Notes: generated from the sequence alone by a model not told the origin. Shown: positions 45,556 through 56,355, numbered from the stretch's first letter. The stretch is DNA of 64,000 nucleotides from Dipteronia dyeriana (GCA_032871835.1 CM065297.1:37759098-37823097), one strand, 5' to 3'. Numbers and translations are program-made.

Positions 45556-46676
45556 AATTTTATTTCCCTTTTTAGTTAGGACAATTTTAGTCAGATCAAT
45601 TATTATCTTTGGAATTTAAATCATTGATGGTTTTGCAGTTATAAATAAAAATCAAACTCAGGATTTCTGAAAAATATATCATATGATAATAACATATGAA
45701 AGACGAGCATGATAATAAGAACATGTAAATAGAATACTCGGGACCATTGATTCCCGAAAGAGAGGAGAAGCTCGAAGGAGCATGCCAGCCGAGCAAGGTC
45801 AGTCGACTTTAGCAAATAGGCAAACCTGATGCACTAGATTCTGGAGAACAACTCGAGGCGTTTTCTGGAAAAATTTCGGTGAAATATGCAACTATGTTAA
45901 GCGGTTCGAAAAAACGTAACGATTCGGCAAACCCTTGTAAAGAAAACTGAGGAGACGTCCTCGGTAATTTGTGAGGACTTGAACATATGATCATGGTGAA
46001 CCTTGATGTAATGTTTGGGTAATGACCCGAGTATAAAATATGAGTAAATCTACTCGTTTGTTTCAAGATGGCTCGGTTAACATAAGCCAGTTTAATAAGA
46101 TACTTGGCATAGAAAGTAACTCTGGGTAACGAAACCAAGTTTAATAAGATACTCGGTGAAGTTACTCGGATAAATATAAGCCAGTTTAATATGATACTTG
46201 GCGTTGAAAGACTCTGGATAACGAAACCAAATTTAATAAGATACTCGGTGAAGTTACTCGGACAAATAAGCAAGTTTAATTAGATACTTGGTGTTGAAAA
46301 ACTCTAGATAACAAAACCAACTTCGATAAGATACTCGGTGAAGTTACTCGGACAAATAAGTTAGTTTAATAAGATACTTGGCACAAAGAATTGCATTAGT
46401 CAGTTTAATAAGATACTTGGCATAAAGTTCACATTAGCCAGTTTAATAAGATACTTGACACATATTGCAGTAGGCCAGTTTAAGATTTGGCAGTCATTGC
46501 GTTAGCTAGTTCAGTAAGATACTCGGCATTAGAAGTAATAATAAAACGAAGTTAGATAAGATACGCGGTGAAATTTCTTGAGCAATGATTTGGATTAATC
46601 CACTCGGTTTTATGAATTGCAGTTCATAAAATTTCATCGATAAAAATCTTTACAAGTGAATCTTTACAAAAAAAAA
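45556..46676 (+). other. Gypsy B spacer between integrase and antisense gene
   Basis: Non-coding. The first 500 bp hold no recognised feature; the second half is the tandem array at 46060-46575. Open frames on either strand here (for example 45809-46273 minus) translate the repeat and are not genes. Confidence 0.75.
46060..46575. repeat. Satellite-like array in gypsy B
   Basis: Core TTTAATAAGATACTYGG recurs at 46091, 46140, 46185, 46232, 46275, 46322, 46365, 46404, 46442, about 46478, 46517 and 46555. The first part is a roughly 90-bp dimer of two alternating halves (TACTTGGCGTTGAAA.. and TACTCGGTGAAGTTACTCGG). From 46365 it shortens to single units of 36-39 bp. Confidence 0.88.
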
Positions 46677-47468
46677 TCAAGGTTGGGAGGAGGATTTAGA
46701 ACTCTTACCGATGCTCGGGTCGGGCACCATTTCATACACACGGAGGAGACTTTCTCCAGGGATCGGGCCGACATCAGGCACCAAACCTTCCACGCCAGAC
46801 TCATGACAGGCATTAAAGGTCAAGAGAAAGTGCTCTGCTAGAACCTCTAAATGCATAGAATAGGGCTCTTTGCCTTAGCTGCGATAATAAGCTCTCCACT
46901 CCTTCATCTAAGTCCAAAGAGATTCCAGGGACCGATCAAAGTGGTTCTTAATCGACAACTCCCAGTTGATTCGGGCTTTTTCAGTTGACTGATTCTTGAC
47001 CTTAAAAAATTTGCCAACTAAATTTGCCCTCGCTGAAATTCCTAAAGGAGAAGGGCATCATAAGCAGGGGATCTTTTAAAATAATCAACCCCTTGGACTT
47101 CGAGTTCCAACCTGGCCTCCTTAGATAGGGACTCGACCGTCAAAGCTTGGCATTCCAAGTCCTCGATCTTCTGTTCATACGCCGACTTGGACTACTCTGC
47201 TTCCTATTCGGCTTTGTGCATCGATTCCTGGGTAAAAGTTTTGAAGTGACACAGCCTTCTCCTCTGCCAAATAAGCTCTATCCTCGGCCTCCACATGCTT
47301 TTCCAAACATTGGTCGGCAAACACTTGGGTAGAGCCAACCTCCTTTTGATAAGCCGATTCAACCCGAGCACGACTATCCTCACTTTCTTTCGATTGTGCT
47401 TTAAGACGCGTTATTTGATCGGCTTGATGTTGGTGCATCTGAACCAGCTCAACAAACTTGGCCACCAT

Positions 47469-47526
47469 CTACAAAGGAGTTTAATTAAAAATCTAGACCA
47501 AAAAAAAAGTTGGGAATAAAACTTAC
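47469..47526 (-). other. Predicted intron 2 of antisense gene B
   Basis: 58 nt, donor GTAAGT after GVFY, T-rich stretch and acceptor TTTGTAG directly before ATGGTGGCC. In A the corresponding point (34880) reads TTTTATAAGTG, where the GT is lost but AAGT remains; its acceptor (GCAG at about 34808) precedes the homologous coiled coil. Short for a plant intron, so less certain than intron 1. Confidence 0.55.
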
Positions 47527-48254
47527 ATAAAACACGCCGTTGAAAAAATTCTTAAGACGTCTCGTTAAAGAAGCTTCCCTAAAATGGCTCCAATGATCAT
47601 CCCCGATCAAAGCCCGTCCAGATGACATCGCCTCTAGAATATCCTTGGGAGAAGGATAGGAAGGACCTCATGAAGATTCAGCCCTTACATCTTCAACCTA
47701 GGGAGGGAAAGAGCCCCTTTTTCGGGTAAGAAGTCTCTGCACCCGCTGATGCTTCAACATGAACGTTCGGGGGAATCACGGCCTTGGTATCTTCATCACT
47801 TGAGTCAATGAATGAAACAACTCGAGGAACCTTTTAAGGACGAGCGGGAGAATTGACAGCTTTCTATTTCTCAGCCCGAGAATGGTGGAAGCCAAGATCA
47901 ATGAAAGATCTTCCTGTTCATCATCCCGGAAGGACTCAAAAGGTCAGATTCTTTATTTACTTAACCTTCAGAGGTTTTATCTCCGGCACTCAACCGCTAG
48001 GTAGGAACCTCAACCAGGGAGCTCGACTCATCGGGCCCCTCACCATGACCATCACTTTACCTCACCTCATCTTCAGGTAATTTCTGAGTGTGATCAGTTG
48101 GGCCGCTCAGACCACTAGATTCCCCTATGATCAACTGGATGACTTCCTCAGGGACATACTCAGGGATCCCTGCTTTTGCCCTTTCAGTTTCATCATCCGA
48201 CTCAGGATGGGCGATACCTTCCTTGCTTTGACGAGAAGCTTCTTTTTGGCTTAC

Positions 48255-48359
48255 CTGAAGGATCGATACACTTAAAATGATAAAGAGAATCAAGTCAGAA
48301 TATAGAAAGCAGAATAAATAAAATAATAAGGGAAAAAAATGGGTGGGAGAACCACTTAC
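48255..48359 (-). other. Predicted intron 1 of antisense gene B
   Basis: 105 nt, donor GTAAGT, acceptor CTTCAG, T-rich. It lies seven codons plus one base after the conserved IS dipeptide, exactly as in A. Its length is a multiple of three and it has no stop in one frame, so an unspliced read-through frame exists (48057-48398). Confidence 0.75.
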
Positions 48360-49499
48360 GTCATCTGCGATAGCCTGAAATCTTGCTGAAGAAGCCAAGC
48401 TCTATCATATTCTTCTCACTGAAAAGATAAGACCTGCTCATTTTTTCCAAAGTACGCACTACAACCCGAGCAAGTCTGGTTAGTTCAGTATCAGAGAATT
48501 CAAGTTTTTTCTTGTTTCAAATATAAGGGGAATAGAAAAAATGGGAAACTTTTAGCACCGTCCAGGTCTCCCCAACCGAAAGAGTAACTTCAAGTCCAAG
48601 GTTCCCTCCGATGAAAAACAAACTGTTCTTCCAGTACTTGTTAGACAAAGGGAATCCCCATACAAAGCCCCTCTTTTAGGCATCATCGGAGGTATCAACT
48701 CCCCAAATCACTTTTGTCCCCTCGGGGACCCAGCAATCTGGCGGGTTAGACATGAGAAAATAAGTCCCTGTCCGACCAGAATGCCTTAGTGTGTAGAAGT
48801 GCCTGGTTTCACTCGGGGAAGGCAGCGACAGGTTCATTTGGCTCCATATGCACCACATACACATCAAGATCTTGTAGCTGTTCGAAGGCAGTTGGGCTGG
48901 AGCGATCCCTGCTTCAGCTAGAAGCTAGGTAATAAACGGCTGAAGAGGAACAGTAACGCCACAACAAAGCATGGACCCATAAATTACCACTATCCCCGGG
49001 GGAGGGTTCCACGCGGCTCTATCATCAGCAAGAGAAAGTATGATTGAGTCATTCAAGTCGAATCGAGCACGATATTTCCCGATCTCATCTTCCCCAACCA
49101 CATTTGGCTCCGTGTCATACCCACTCGGGCGATCGGTAGAAAAAGAGAGACAAGATTTTCTGAACTCCTCTTCAACGTCCTTCTTATCAATAATCTGTTC
49201 CCTGATCCGGACACTGCCCGAGTTATGCTTATGAACTTTACTTTTACTTTGATGTTTCCCCATCCTCGATCAAAGAGGTACCCTGTGATAAAAAACGACA
49301 GATTCAAAACTAGATGATTCAGAACTAGACTCAGAACTAAAACGGAGGGATTTCCAGAAATGTCAACATCTAAAAAATAAGATTCAACAGGGGGGATTTC
49401 CCCCAATAATCTATGAGCGTAAGAAACCAGTTTAAAATCTCCACGATCAAGCGCTTCGAGAGCTATAGTAAAGAGTCGACGATGGGAAGTTGGATTCAT

Positions 49500-49990
49500 T
49501 AAAACTAACCTTGAGTAAAGAAACCTGATGTAAAAACTTCAATGCAGAATAGAGATTTCTGCGTAAAGAAATCTGGGTTGGAAAATTTCTGGTTTGAGTC
49601 TCTGAGAATAAACCAGGGCAACTCCGTTCAGCGGAGCATTTAAAGGGATAATAGCATAAAACCCTAGGATCTCAAAAAGCGGGAAAAATCAAATATAGGT
49701 TTGATGATGTAGACGGCGCACTAGGGGACGCGTAGGTCATTTCTCATAAATGGTATCAAGAAATGAAGCGATAGAGGACACATGTTAATAGAAGAACTGA
49801 CTAAGACCGTCCGGACTCCAAAACGTCGCAATCTTGGAGATCTCACGTGAGGAGGTAAATTGAATTACATGGTCACCATTAAGACACAACATTATGGCAA
49901 GACATTTACTCTGGCGTTAATAAGACAAAAAAAAATTGAAGTTGATTAAAATACTTTTGCCTGGAACGAAACCCTATTCGTCAAAAATAT
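49500..49990 (+). other. Gypsy B 3' non-coding region
   Basis: Region between the antisense gene and the polypurine tract; it would hold the antisense promoter. No reading frame. AAACCCTAGG (a telobox-like AAACCCTA) occurs at about 49660. Confidence 0.5.
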
Positions 49991-50003
49991 TTTAAGGGGG
50001 TTT
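49991..50003 (+). other. Gypsy B polypurine tract
   Basis: TTTAAGGGGGTTT directly before the 3' LTR. It marks the plus-strand primer and the LTR boundary. Confidence 0.85.
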
Positions 50004-50896
50004 TATCGTATGTAAATTTTATTAGATGTACACGTCATTGACAAATAGGATAAAATTGCCAGATGAACATCCAAATAGGCATTCAAAAATATCCCGAAAG
50101 ATATCTCTAAAGAAGAGGAACCTGAGTAAATATAAAAAAAGTATAAAGAAAAACCTACTCGGGATCAATTGACGTCATATTCTACTCGGGATCATTTAAC
50201 GTCGCTTAGGGTTAGCCGACATCATGTTCTACTTAGGATCATATGACGTCATTCGGGACTAGCTAACATCATGTTCTACTCGGGACAAACTTGAAGAAAC
50301 CCAAATAAAGAAGCCAAGCACATAACTCGCACACGAACCAAGAATCATGTTAAAATACGTGAAGATATCCGCGTCAAAGAAGAATTCTAAGATGAATAGA
50401 ATACCAAACAGGAAAAAGGTTCCAAATTAGGCAACAATTTTATTTCTTCAAAAAGATTACGCATTTATAAGGAAATAAGTCCTAACTGGACTATATCACT
50501 AGAGTCCCATTCAATCTCTCTACAAATCTCCGAAATAGGAAAGAAGACAAACTAGTCCAAACAAGTAACCAATAGTAATTAAATACAAGAATCTTTCATT
50601 ACTTGTACAGAAAATATTAGGGTTCTATGTACATATAAATAGACCCATAATCTCGTCATGAAGATAGATAGCAATATATAGAGAGAAAAAAGAGAGATCG
50701 AGAGTTGTAAATCTTTTTCAATATTGGATTTTGGCTCGGTTGTTTTTTCAACCACCCGTGGACATTTCTCCGGTCATCGGAGTTTTACCACGTAAAACTT
50801 GTGTTCAATTACTTTCTCCTACTCTTTCTCTTTGAAATCACAGCTAAAATCCAATGTTGTTGATTTTTCTCACACATCCAGAAATTGACATCAACA
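50004..50896 (+). repeat. Gypsy B 3' LTR
   Basis: 893 bp, starting TATCGTATG (5' LTR: TGTCGTATG) and ending ..GACATCAACA. Two perfect TGACGTCA palindromes at 50170-50177 and 50244-50251 lie in U3 within repeated ACTCGGGATCA units; TATAAATA is at 50634-50641. It is followed by the target duplication ACTAG. Confidence 0.93.
50170..50251. promoter_or_regulatory. Paired TGACGTCA sites in gypsy B 3' LTR
   Basis: Two exact TGACGTCA octamers 74 bp apart, with a related AACGTC between them. This is the core bound by plant bZIP factors of the TGA/CREB-like type. They lie about 390-470 bp upstream of the TATA box. In the 5' LTR the equivalents have one or two changes. Binding is inference. Confidence 0.55.
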
Positions 50897-50901
50897 ACTA
50901 G
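50897..50901. repeat. Gypsy B target-site duplication, right
   Basis: ACTAG immediately after the 3' LTR, identical to 39585-39589. Together they give a 5-bp duplication as expected for a gypsy integrase. Confidence 0.9.
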
Positions 50902-51161
50902 TATGTTTTTAATATTAGAAGATATATTTTTAAAAATATATGTATCTTGTTAATACAAATATATAGATATTTAACATAACAAGGATATAGACTCAATGTG
51001 TCATTGAACAAAAAGCACTGAGCAAAAAAACAAAGAAAAACCTAGAAGGTCTAGGTTAATTTTCGGCCAAAGAAAGAAATTATTTATTTCTAGGTGGCTG
51101 CCGAACACAACAAGAAGAAAAGGAGTTTTCTTCAAGCCGCTTCATCCACCTTAGTTCCTTA
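50902..51161. other. Flank of gypsy B, interrupted by X3
   Basis: Sequence that followed the insertion site. Its first 130 bp were copied into the 5' end of B (40485-40620). By position it should continue the Y2 LTR, but I could not confirm homology to Y1 by eye. No reading frame. A CCTAGA-AGG-TCTAGG inverted repeat lies near 51041-51055. Confidence 0.6.
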
Positions 51162-53395
51162 TGTAGGGAAAAATCAATTCAAAACACGGCGGAAGCGTAA
51201 AGTTAGGTTTTTGTATATTTTAAAACAATTCCCTTTAAAAGGAAAAACCCTAACCCTAGATTAATTGACATATATTTAAAGTATCGTACCTTTTTCTCGT
51301 GACGATTGAACTAACGTCGAATTAAATCTGTAAAATCTTCCAATCCAATCACGAACATGAATCACCTATGAGTGTGGGCTCTCTTTCTTTAAATTCTGTA
51401 CCTGAGGATGAAAACAAACAAAATCTCTTTCTTTAGAAGAAAAAAAAAGAACGTTACGTCACTTGTGAATTATCAATCTATTTAATTGAAACTCACGTGA
51501 ACTCGATTCGATATTTTTACACAAAACCCTTTTGATGTAAAGGACACTAGTGCACTATCAAAAGCAAAAACATTTCCCTTTTCTCTTCTCCATGGTCGAA
51601 CTCTATACACATTATCTATGAGTTGGCCGAATTTTGTCTAGAGTAAAAACTAATTTTTTTTCTCTCAAAATTCAAACATGGCCGAATTCTCTCTCATAAA
51701 AACCTTATCCTTGGATGAATTGTATATGGAGATATATATAGGTTCTCAAATCTGTTCCTAAAGAGGATTTATTTGGTGGCAAGAATCCTCTCCCTAGGTG
51801 GATTTACTTGGTGACAAAGAATCCCTTTAAAAAAAAATACTTTTAAACACCAATACTTCTAATCCAATTCAAACAGTGTATTTATTCAATAACAAATTAT
51901 TGAATATTATTAAATTGTGACTATATTAAAACTTCCTAATTTGACTGATTGTCAATTAGAGTTTTAGTAGAAATCAAATACTTCATAATTTGACTAGATA
52001 AATATTTTTTTTTTTATTTATCTACTTGTCAAATATAGTATTTGATACTTATCATATTACCAACAATAATATGACTTTAGGAGACCATCTTCTACTAGAC
52101 AAAATATTTTGACTTTTAATTTAACAATTAAATAATTAATTAATTTCCATTTAATTAAATAAAAAATATATATATATATAAGGCTATTATATAGTCCCTT
52201 GCCACCCAGGCTATATAAATATGGGCCAAATATTGTTTTTATTATTATTTTATTAAATCCATTGGACTTTAATAAAAGGTCCACATGTGAACTAGACCCA
52301 TTCTTACTAAAAGTAACAAGTCCACATACCTTTATGCAATTTTAGATGGACCCATAAATTGGCCCGGAAGAATATATCAAGTGGTCCAAGCAAGTTCGTG
52401 TGAATTAGGGAACCCAATCACAATCAACAAATGATTCACTTAGGTCTGATCTATTAATTTTAGTTCATTCCACTAAAGAACTAAAATTGAACTCTTAATT
52501 AAAGATACAATAAGTTAATATTCCTCATTCATACCTTAGTATACTTAATGGAGAAAGTGTATCCTTGTGAAAAAATGCCAGTAATCGCCAAGAGTTCATA
52601 GACCGCATATAGCTCTCCAAGTTACCATATTTACTCATATGACCACATTTTCAACTTAGATATTTCGACTTGTCCAGAAGCATGTTTAAATAAACACTAT
52701 TGAAAACTTAATTTTAAGATTTAATATCCAATAAGTCAAAATATACATATGATGATATTCTACTCTCATTTCATAAATGGAGTCATGATGTCAATATCTA
52801 TAAAAGAAGTCCTCTATCGATTAATAAACGAATATCACCAAACTATCAAGGATAGACTATGCTATATAATCGTACTCATTGATAGCTCAAATGATAACAA
52901 TTGCATCCATAAGTCCATCATTTATCTCAGGATTGAGATAGACTCTCCGATTTTCTTCAAGTGAAAACTTTTATCCATTGACGGTTCTGGATAAAGTATT
53001 TCAGTGCGATCCTATTCAATGCACCAGTGCACTAGATTATTTTGCCCAAAGACACCACACTTTGATGATTTAGACTCATCATAACAAATTTGATCCCACT
53101 CAAATGCTAGCAAAAGAATCTACAACTTTGACAAGAAAAAGGCGCCCAACCTTTTTCTTAAGTTATGAATATTATTCAAGACTAACTAAAGAATTGTGTC
53201 TACCTCATACATATCCAGATGTATGAACAATTCTTCTTTACTCATAGTCTTTTCACCCTATGATTATTTACTTTGACAATTACAATAATTAAACTATAAA
53301 TGGTATAAGATTTGTTAAACTAGAAATCACTTTATTAAAATGAAAAGATTGTCAAAAAGATTGTTACACTCTTGCTATCGAGCATAATCTTAACA
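51162..53395 (-). repeat. X3 3' LTR, complete
   Basis: 2234 bp, plus-strand reading TGTAGGGAAAAATC..CTTAACA. Aligns with X1 7048-9219 and 1-2035. The inner end is fixed by the polypurine tract at 53396. It contains a 71-codon plus-strand frame (52749-52964) matching 8605-8820 in X1. Confidence 0.93.
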
Positions 53396-53408
53396 ATTCC
53401 CCACTTTC
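53396..53408 (-). other. X3 polypurine tract
   Basis: On the minus strand AAAGTGGGGAAT precedes the LTR start TGTTAAGATTATG. It is the best-preserved tract of family X. Confidence 0.85.
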
Positions 53409-53409
53409 T

Positions 53410-54560
53410 CTATAGCAAATGTGTCATATCTCTTATCCCCAAATTCTCCAGGTGCCCGTCAAAACTCTTTTGTGGAAGAGCCTTTGTGAAGGGATCTGCT
53501 AGATTATCTAGTGACGTGATCTTGGTTATCGTCAGGTCTCCCCTATGCATAATTTCCCTTAAAAGGTGATACTTCCTTTCAATGTCTTTTCCTCTCTTAT
53601 GACTTCTTGGTTCTCTCGAATTAGCCACTGCTCCACTATTGTCACAATAGTTATTGATCTACTTATTCACTCCAGGAACCACTTCCAAGTCAATCAAGAA
53701 TTGATGGAGCCAGACAGCCTCTTTAGGAGCTTCATATGCGGCCACATACTCAGCTTCCCTGGTGGAATCAACAATACAAGATTTCTAGATACTCATCCAT
53801 ATGACTACCCCTTCTCCAAGTGTAAAGACAGATCCTGATGTTGATCTTCTAGAGTCAAAATCCGATTGGAAATCGAAATTTGTAGACCTAACGAGAATTA
53901 AATCCCCTTTAGAGTATAGAAGCATATAATCTCTCGTTCTCCTAAGATACTTGAAAATACTTTTGGCTATCATCCAATGATCAGGACAAGGTTTTGATTG
54001 AAACTTGTTACCTATACCAACAACAAAACAAATATCTGGTCTAGTCCACATTGCATAAATAAGACTCTCAACTACCGAGACATATGGACCTACTCATGAA
54101 TTGCTCTTCTTGCCCATTCTTAGAAACTTGTTCCTCAGAAAGTTTGATTCCATGTCTGAAAGGTAACATACCTTTCCTGGAATCTTGCATTGAAAATCTA
54201 GACAAGATTTTATCTATGTATGAAGATTGGGATAAGGTAATCGTTCTATTCTTTCTATCCCTTATGACTTGGATACCAAGAATACAACTTGCTTCTCCTA
54301 AGTCCTTCATATCAAATTGTTTTGCCAACCATTCTTTTACAGATGTCAATACACCTACATCGTTTCTGATGAGTAATATATCATCAGCAAAAAGAACTAG
54401 GAAAACCATTTGTCACCTTTAATTCTTTTGTATACACATGGTTTGTCAAGGTTTTAAATAAATCCAAAACTTATCACAGCATGATCGAACCTTAGTTTCC
54501 AGTATCTGGTTGCTTGCTTTAATCCATATATGGATCATTGCAACTTGCTTACCTTTTCCT
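53410..54560 (-). pseudogene. X3 RT palm/connection and RNase H
   Basis: Frames 54409-54068, 54051-53785 and 53628-53410. The first has FLVLFADDILLIRNDVG (FADD instead of YVDD, aspartates intact), KDLGEASCILGIQVIRDRK and SQSSYIDKILSRF. The second has TRPDICFVVGI and SGSVFTLGEG. The last is the RNase H end with SHKRGKDIERKYHLLREIMH and DNLADPFTKALPQKSF. The gap between frames two and three lacks an open frame but continues the domain. Parallel to X1 2050-3141. Confidence 0.9.
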
Positions 54561-54980
54561 TTTGGCCCTTTCCAATAAATCCTTTTGGTTACATCATATA
54601 GATGCTTTCGTCAAGACTTCCATTAAGGAAAGCTGTCTTGAGGTCCATTTTTGAAATCTTCCAATCAAGAGATACCGTAATGGATAAGTGTATCCTAATG
54701 TATTTAAGCACGGCCACAGGAGAGAAGGTTTCCTCAAAATCGATACCTTTCTTCTGTGTGTAACCTTTAGCTACTAATCTAGCTTTAAAGGTTTCCACTT
54801 TTCCATCCATTCCTCTCATCCTCTTGTATACCCACTTGCACCCAATGGGTTTTATTCCTTTAGACAAGTCCACAAGAGACCAAACTTTGCTTTTGAACAT
54901 AGATTCAATTTTATATTGCATTACCTTTTGCCATTGGCGACAATCAACATCTTCCATGGCTTCCTTGTATGTGTAGGGAT
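54561..54980 (-). pseudogene. X3 RT N-terminal part
   Basis: 122-codon open stretch (54957-54589): MEDVDCRQWQKVMQ, SKGIKPIGCKWVYKRMRG, KVETFKARLVAKGYTQKKG and TAFLNGSLDESIYMM. It is longer and cleaner than the X1 counterpart and keeps the IGCKWVYK segment where X1 has lost residues. Confidence 0.9.
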
Positions 54981-55860
54981 CATCGTCGTCCAGGAGATTC
55001 TCTACTGAATCTCCTAGACCGATGTATCATGTGGGTTGTCTACTAACCCTCCCACTATGATGAGGAATGATAGATTGTTGATCTTGTGTTGGTACGGTAC
55101 TTGCAATTGGGCTAGGTTGTGAAACCTCTTGTGGAATTGTATCTCTTGAAAGCTCATTCAGGACAATTCTACTTTTAGGCACAAAATTAATCATATAGCC
55201 ATCTTACAAAAAAATAGAATTTGTCGAAACAAATACTTCATTATTAGAAGGACTATAAAAATAATATATTTTGGTTCCTTTTGGATACCCTACAAATATA
55301 CATGTTTCTGAACAGGACTCCATCTTTTTCTATCTTTCCTTTTAACATGTGTGTAAGACATCCAAATACCCTTAAGTGTTGTAAACTAGGCTTTCGCCCA
55401 GTTCACAACTCATGGAGTGTTTTAGGAACCGACTTAGTTGGTACATCGTTTAGAATGTACATAGCGGTTTGTAAAGCATATACCCAAAAAGAATTAGGGA
55501 GTATTGAATAACTGAATATAGACCTAACCATGTCCAAAAAAGTTTTATTTCTCCTTTCTACCACCCATTTTTTTGAGGTGTACCTGGCATAGAAAAATGT
55601 AAAATTATCCCATTATCAATAAGATATTGTCAAAACTTACTAGATAGATATTCTCCACCACAATCAGACGTTAAGATTTCTATGTGTTTCTTAAGCTGAA
55701 TTTCTACTTCAGCTTTAAGTGCTTTGAACATGTCAAAAGCATCCAACTTATGTCTCATGGGATACACATAGCCAAATCTTGACTAATCATCCGTGAAAGT
55801 GATGAAGTACTCATATCCACCTCTGCCTTGAATGCTCATAGAACCACACATATCAGTGTG
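54981..55860 (-). pseudogene. X3 integrase, broken
   Basis: Integrase with many frameshifts. The first aspartate block FTDD lies near 55785-55795, a HKLDAFDMFKALKAEV-like segment near 55730, and the glutamate block near 55565-55585, where one base is missing so NGV.ERR is out of frame. C-terminal pieces (FGCLTHMLKG-type and YYFYSPS near 55250-55350) precede a linker of QQSII and DDDDP type up to the RT. Parallel to X1 3720-4335. Confidence 0.78.
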
Positions 55861-56355
55861 TATCAATCATAAACATTCAGTGACTCTTGTGCCTTTGATC
55901 GTGAAAGACCTTTTGGTTATCTTACCTTCCAAACAAGATTCACAAGTTGATAAATCATCAACCTTTAAGTCTCTTAAAGGTTTATCACTAACCAATATTT
56001 TGATTCTATCAAGGTTAATATGACCTAGGAGCAAATGTCATATGTAGGTTTCATCTTTTGATAATTTTACTCTTTTATGATTAGGTTGCATTAATTCCCT
56101 GTCTAACAAGTGAGAGATATTTCTATGCAAGTAGAATAAACCATTTTCCAATGTACCTTTACAAACAAATTTGTTATGCCTACTAATAATAAAACCTTTA
56201 GTAAAAGTAACTGAATATCCAAACTTATTTAAACAAGAAAGCGAAATTGAATTCCTCATGAATTGTGGTACGTAATAAATGTTTATATAATCTAAATGGC
56301 AACTAGAATCTAGATTGACTCTAATATCTCCCACTACATTGGTAGACACCAACAC
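55861..56355 (-). pseudogene. X3 protease remnant and GAG-pre-integrase
   Basis: 105-codon stretch at 56355-56038: LVSTNVVGDIRVNLDSS, YYVPQFMRNSISLSCLNKFGYSVTF and FVCKGTLENGLFYLHRNISHLLD. The pre-integrase end with LPTCESCLEGK-like and KRSFTIKGTRA-like sequence follows to 55861. The protease catalytic block is absent: the upstream basic gag tail (GFRNEIE) joins directly to LVSTNVV. Confidence 0.8.

Larger units (their letters stand above)
46677..49499 (-). pseudogene. Gypsy B antisense gene (Transposase_28-like), spliced, broken
   Basis: Opposite strand to pol, homologous to 33802-37237. Upstream frame 49499-49270 (MNPTSHRRLFTIALEALDRG..) shifts into the frame beginning MGKHQSKSKVHKHNSG (49263). 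The conserved domain reads AAWNPPPGIVVIYGSMLCCGVTVPLQPFI (49040-48930), then ETRHFYTLRHSG (about 48810) and GFVWGFPLSNKYWKNSLFF and MIELGFFSKIS (about 48400). Predicted introns lie at 48255-48359 and 47469-47526. Exon 2 is acidic (PESDDETERAKAGIPEYVPEE). Exon 3 starts MVAKFVELVQMHQHQADQIT and is a long predicted coiled coil. The gene ends at a TGA at 46677 after SSKSSSQP. Function unknown. Confidence 0.82.

Noticed and set aside
45809..46273. 154-codon minus-strand frame
   Set aside because: Mostly translates the tandem array downstream of gypsy B pol.
46060..46575. CRISPR-like array
   Set aside because: Repeats are diverged, spacers are not unique, period changes, and the context is a plant retrotransposon.
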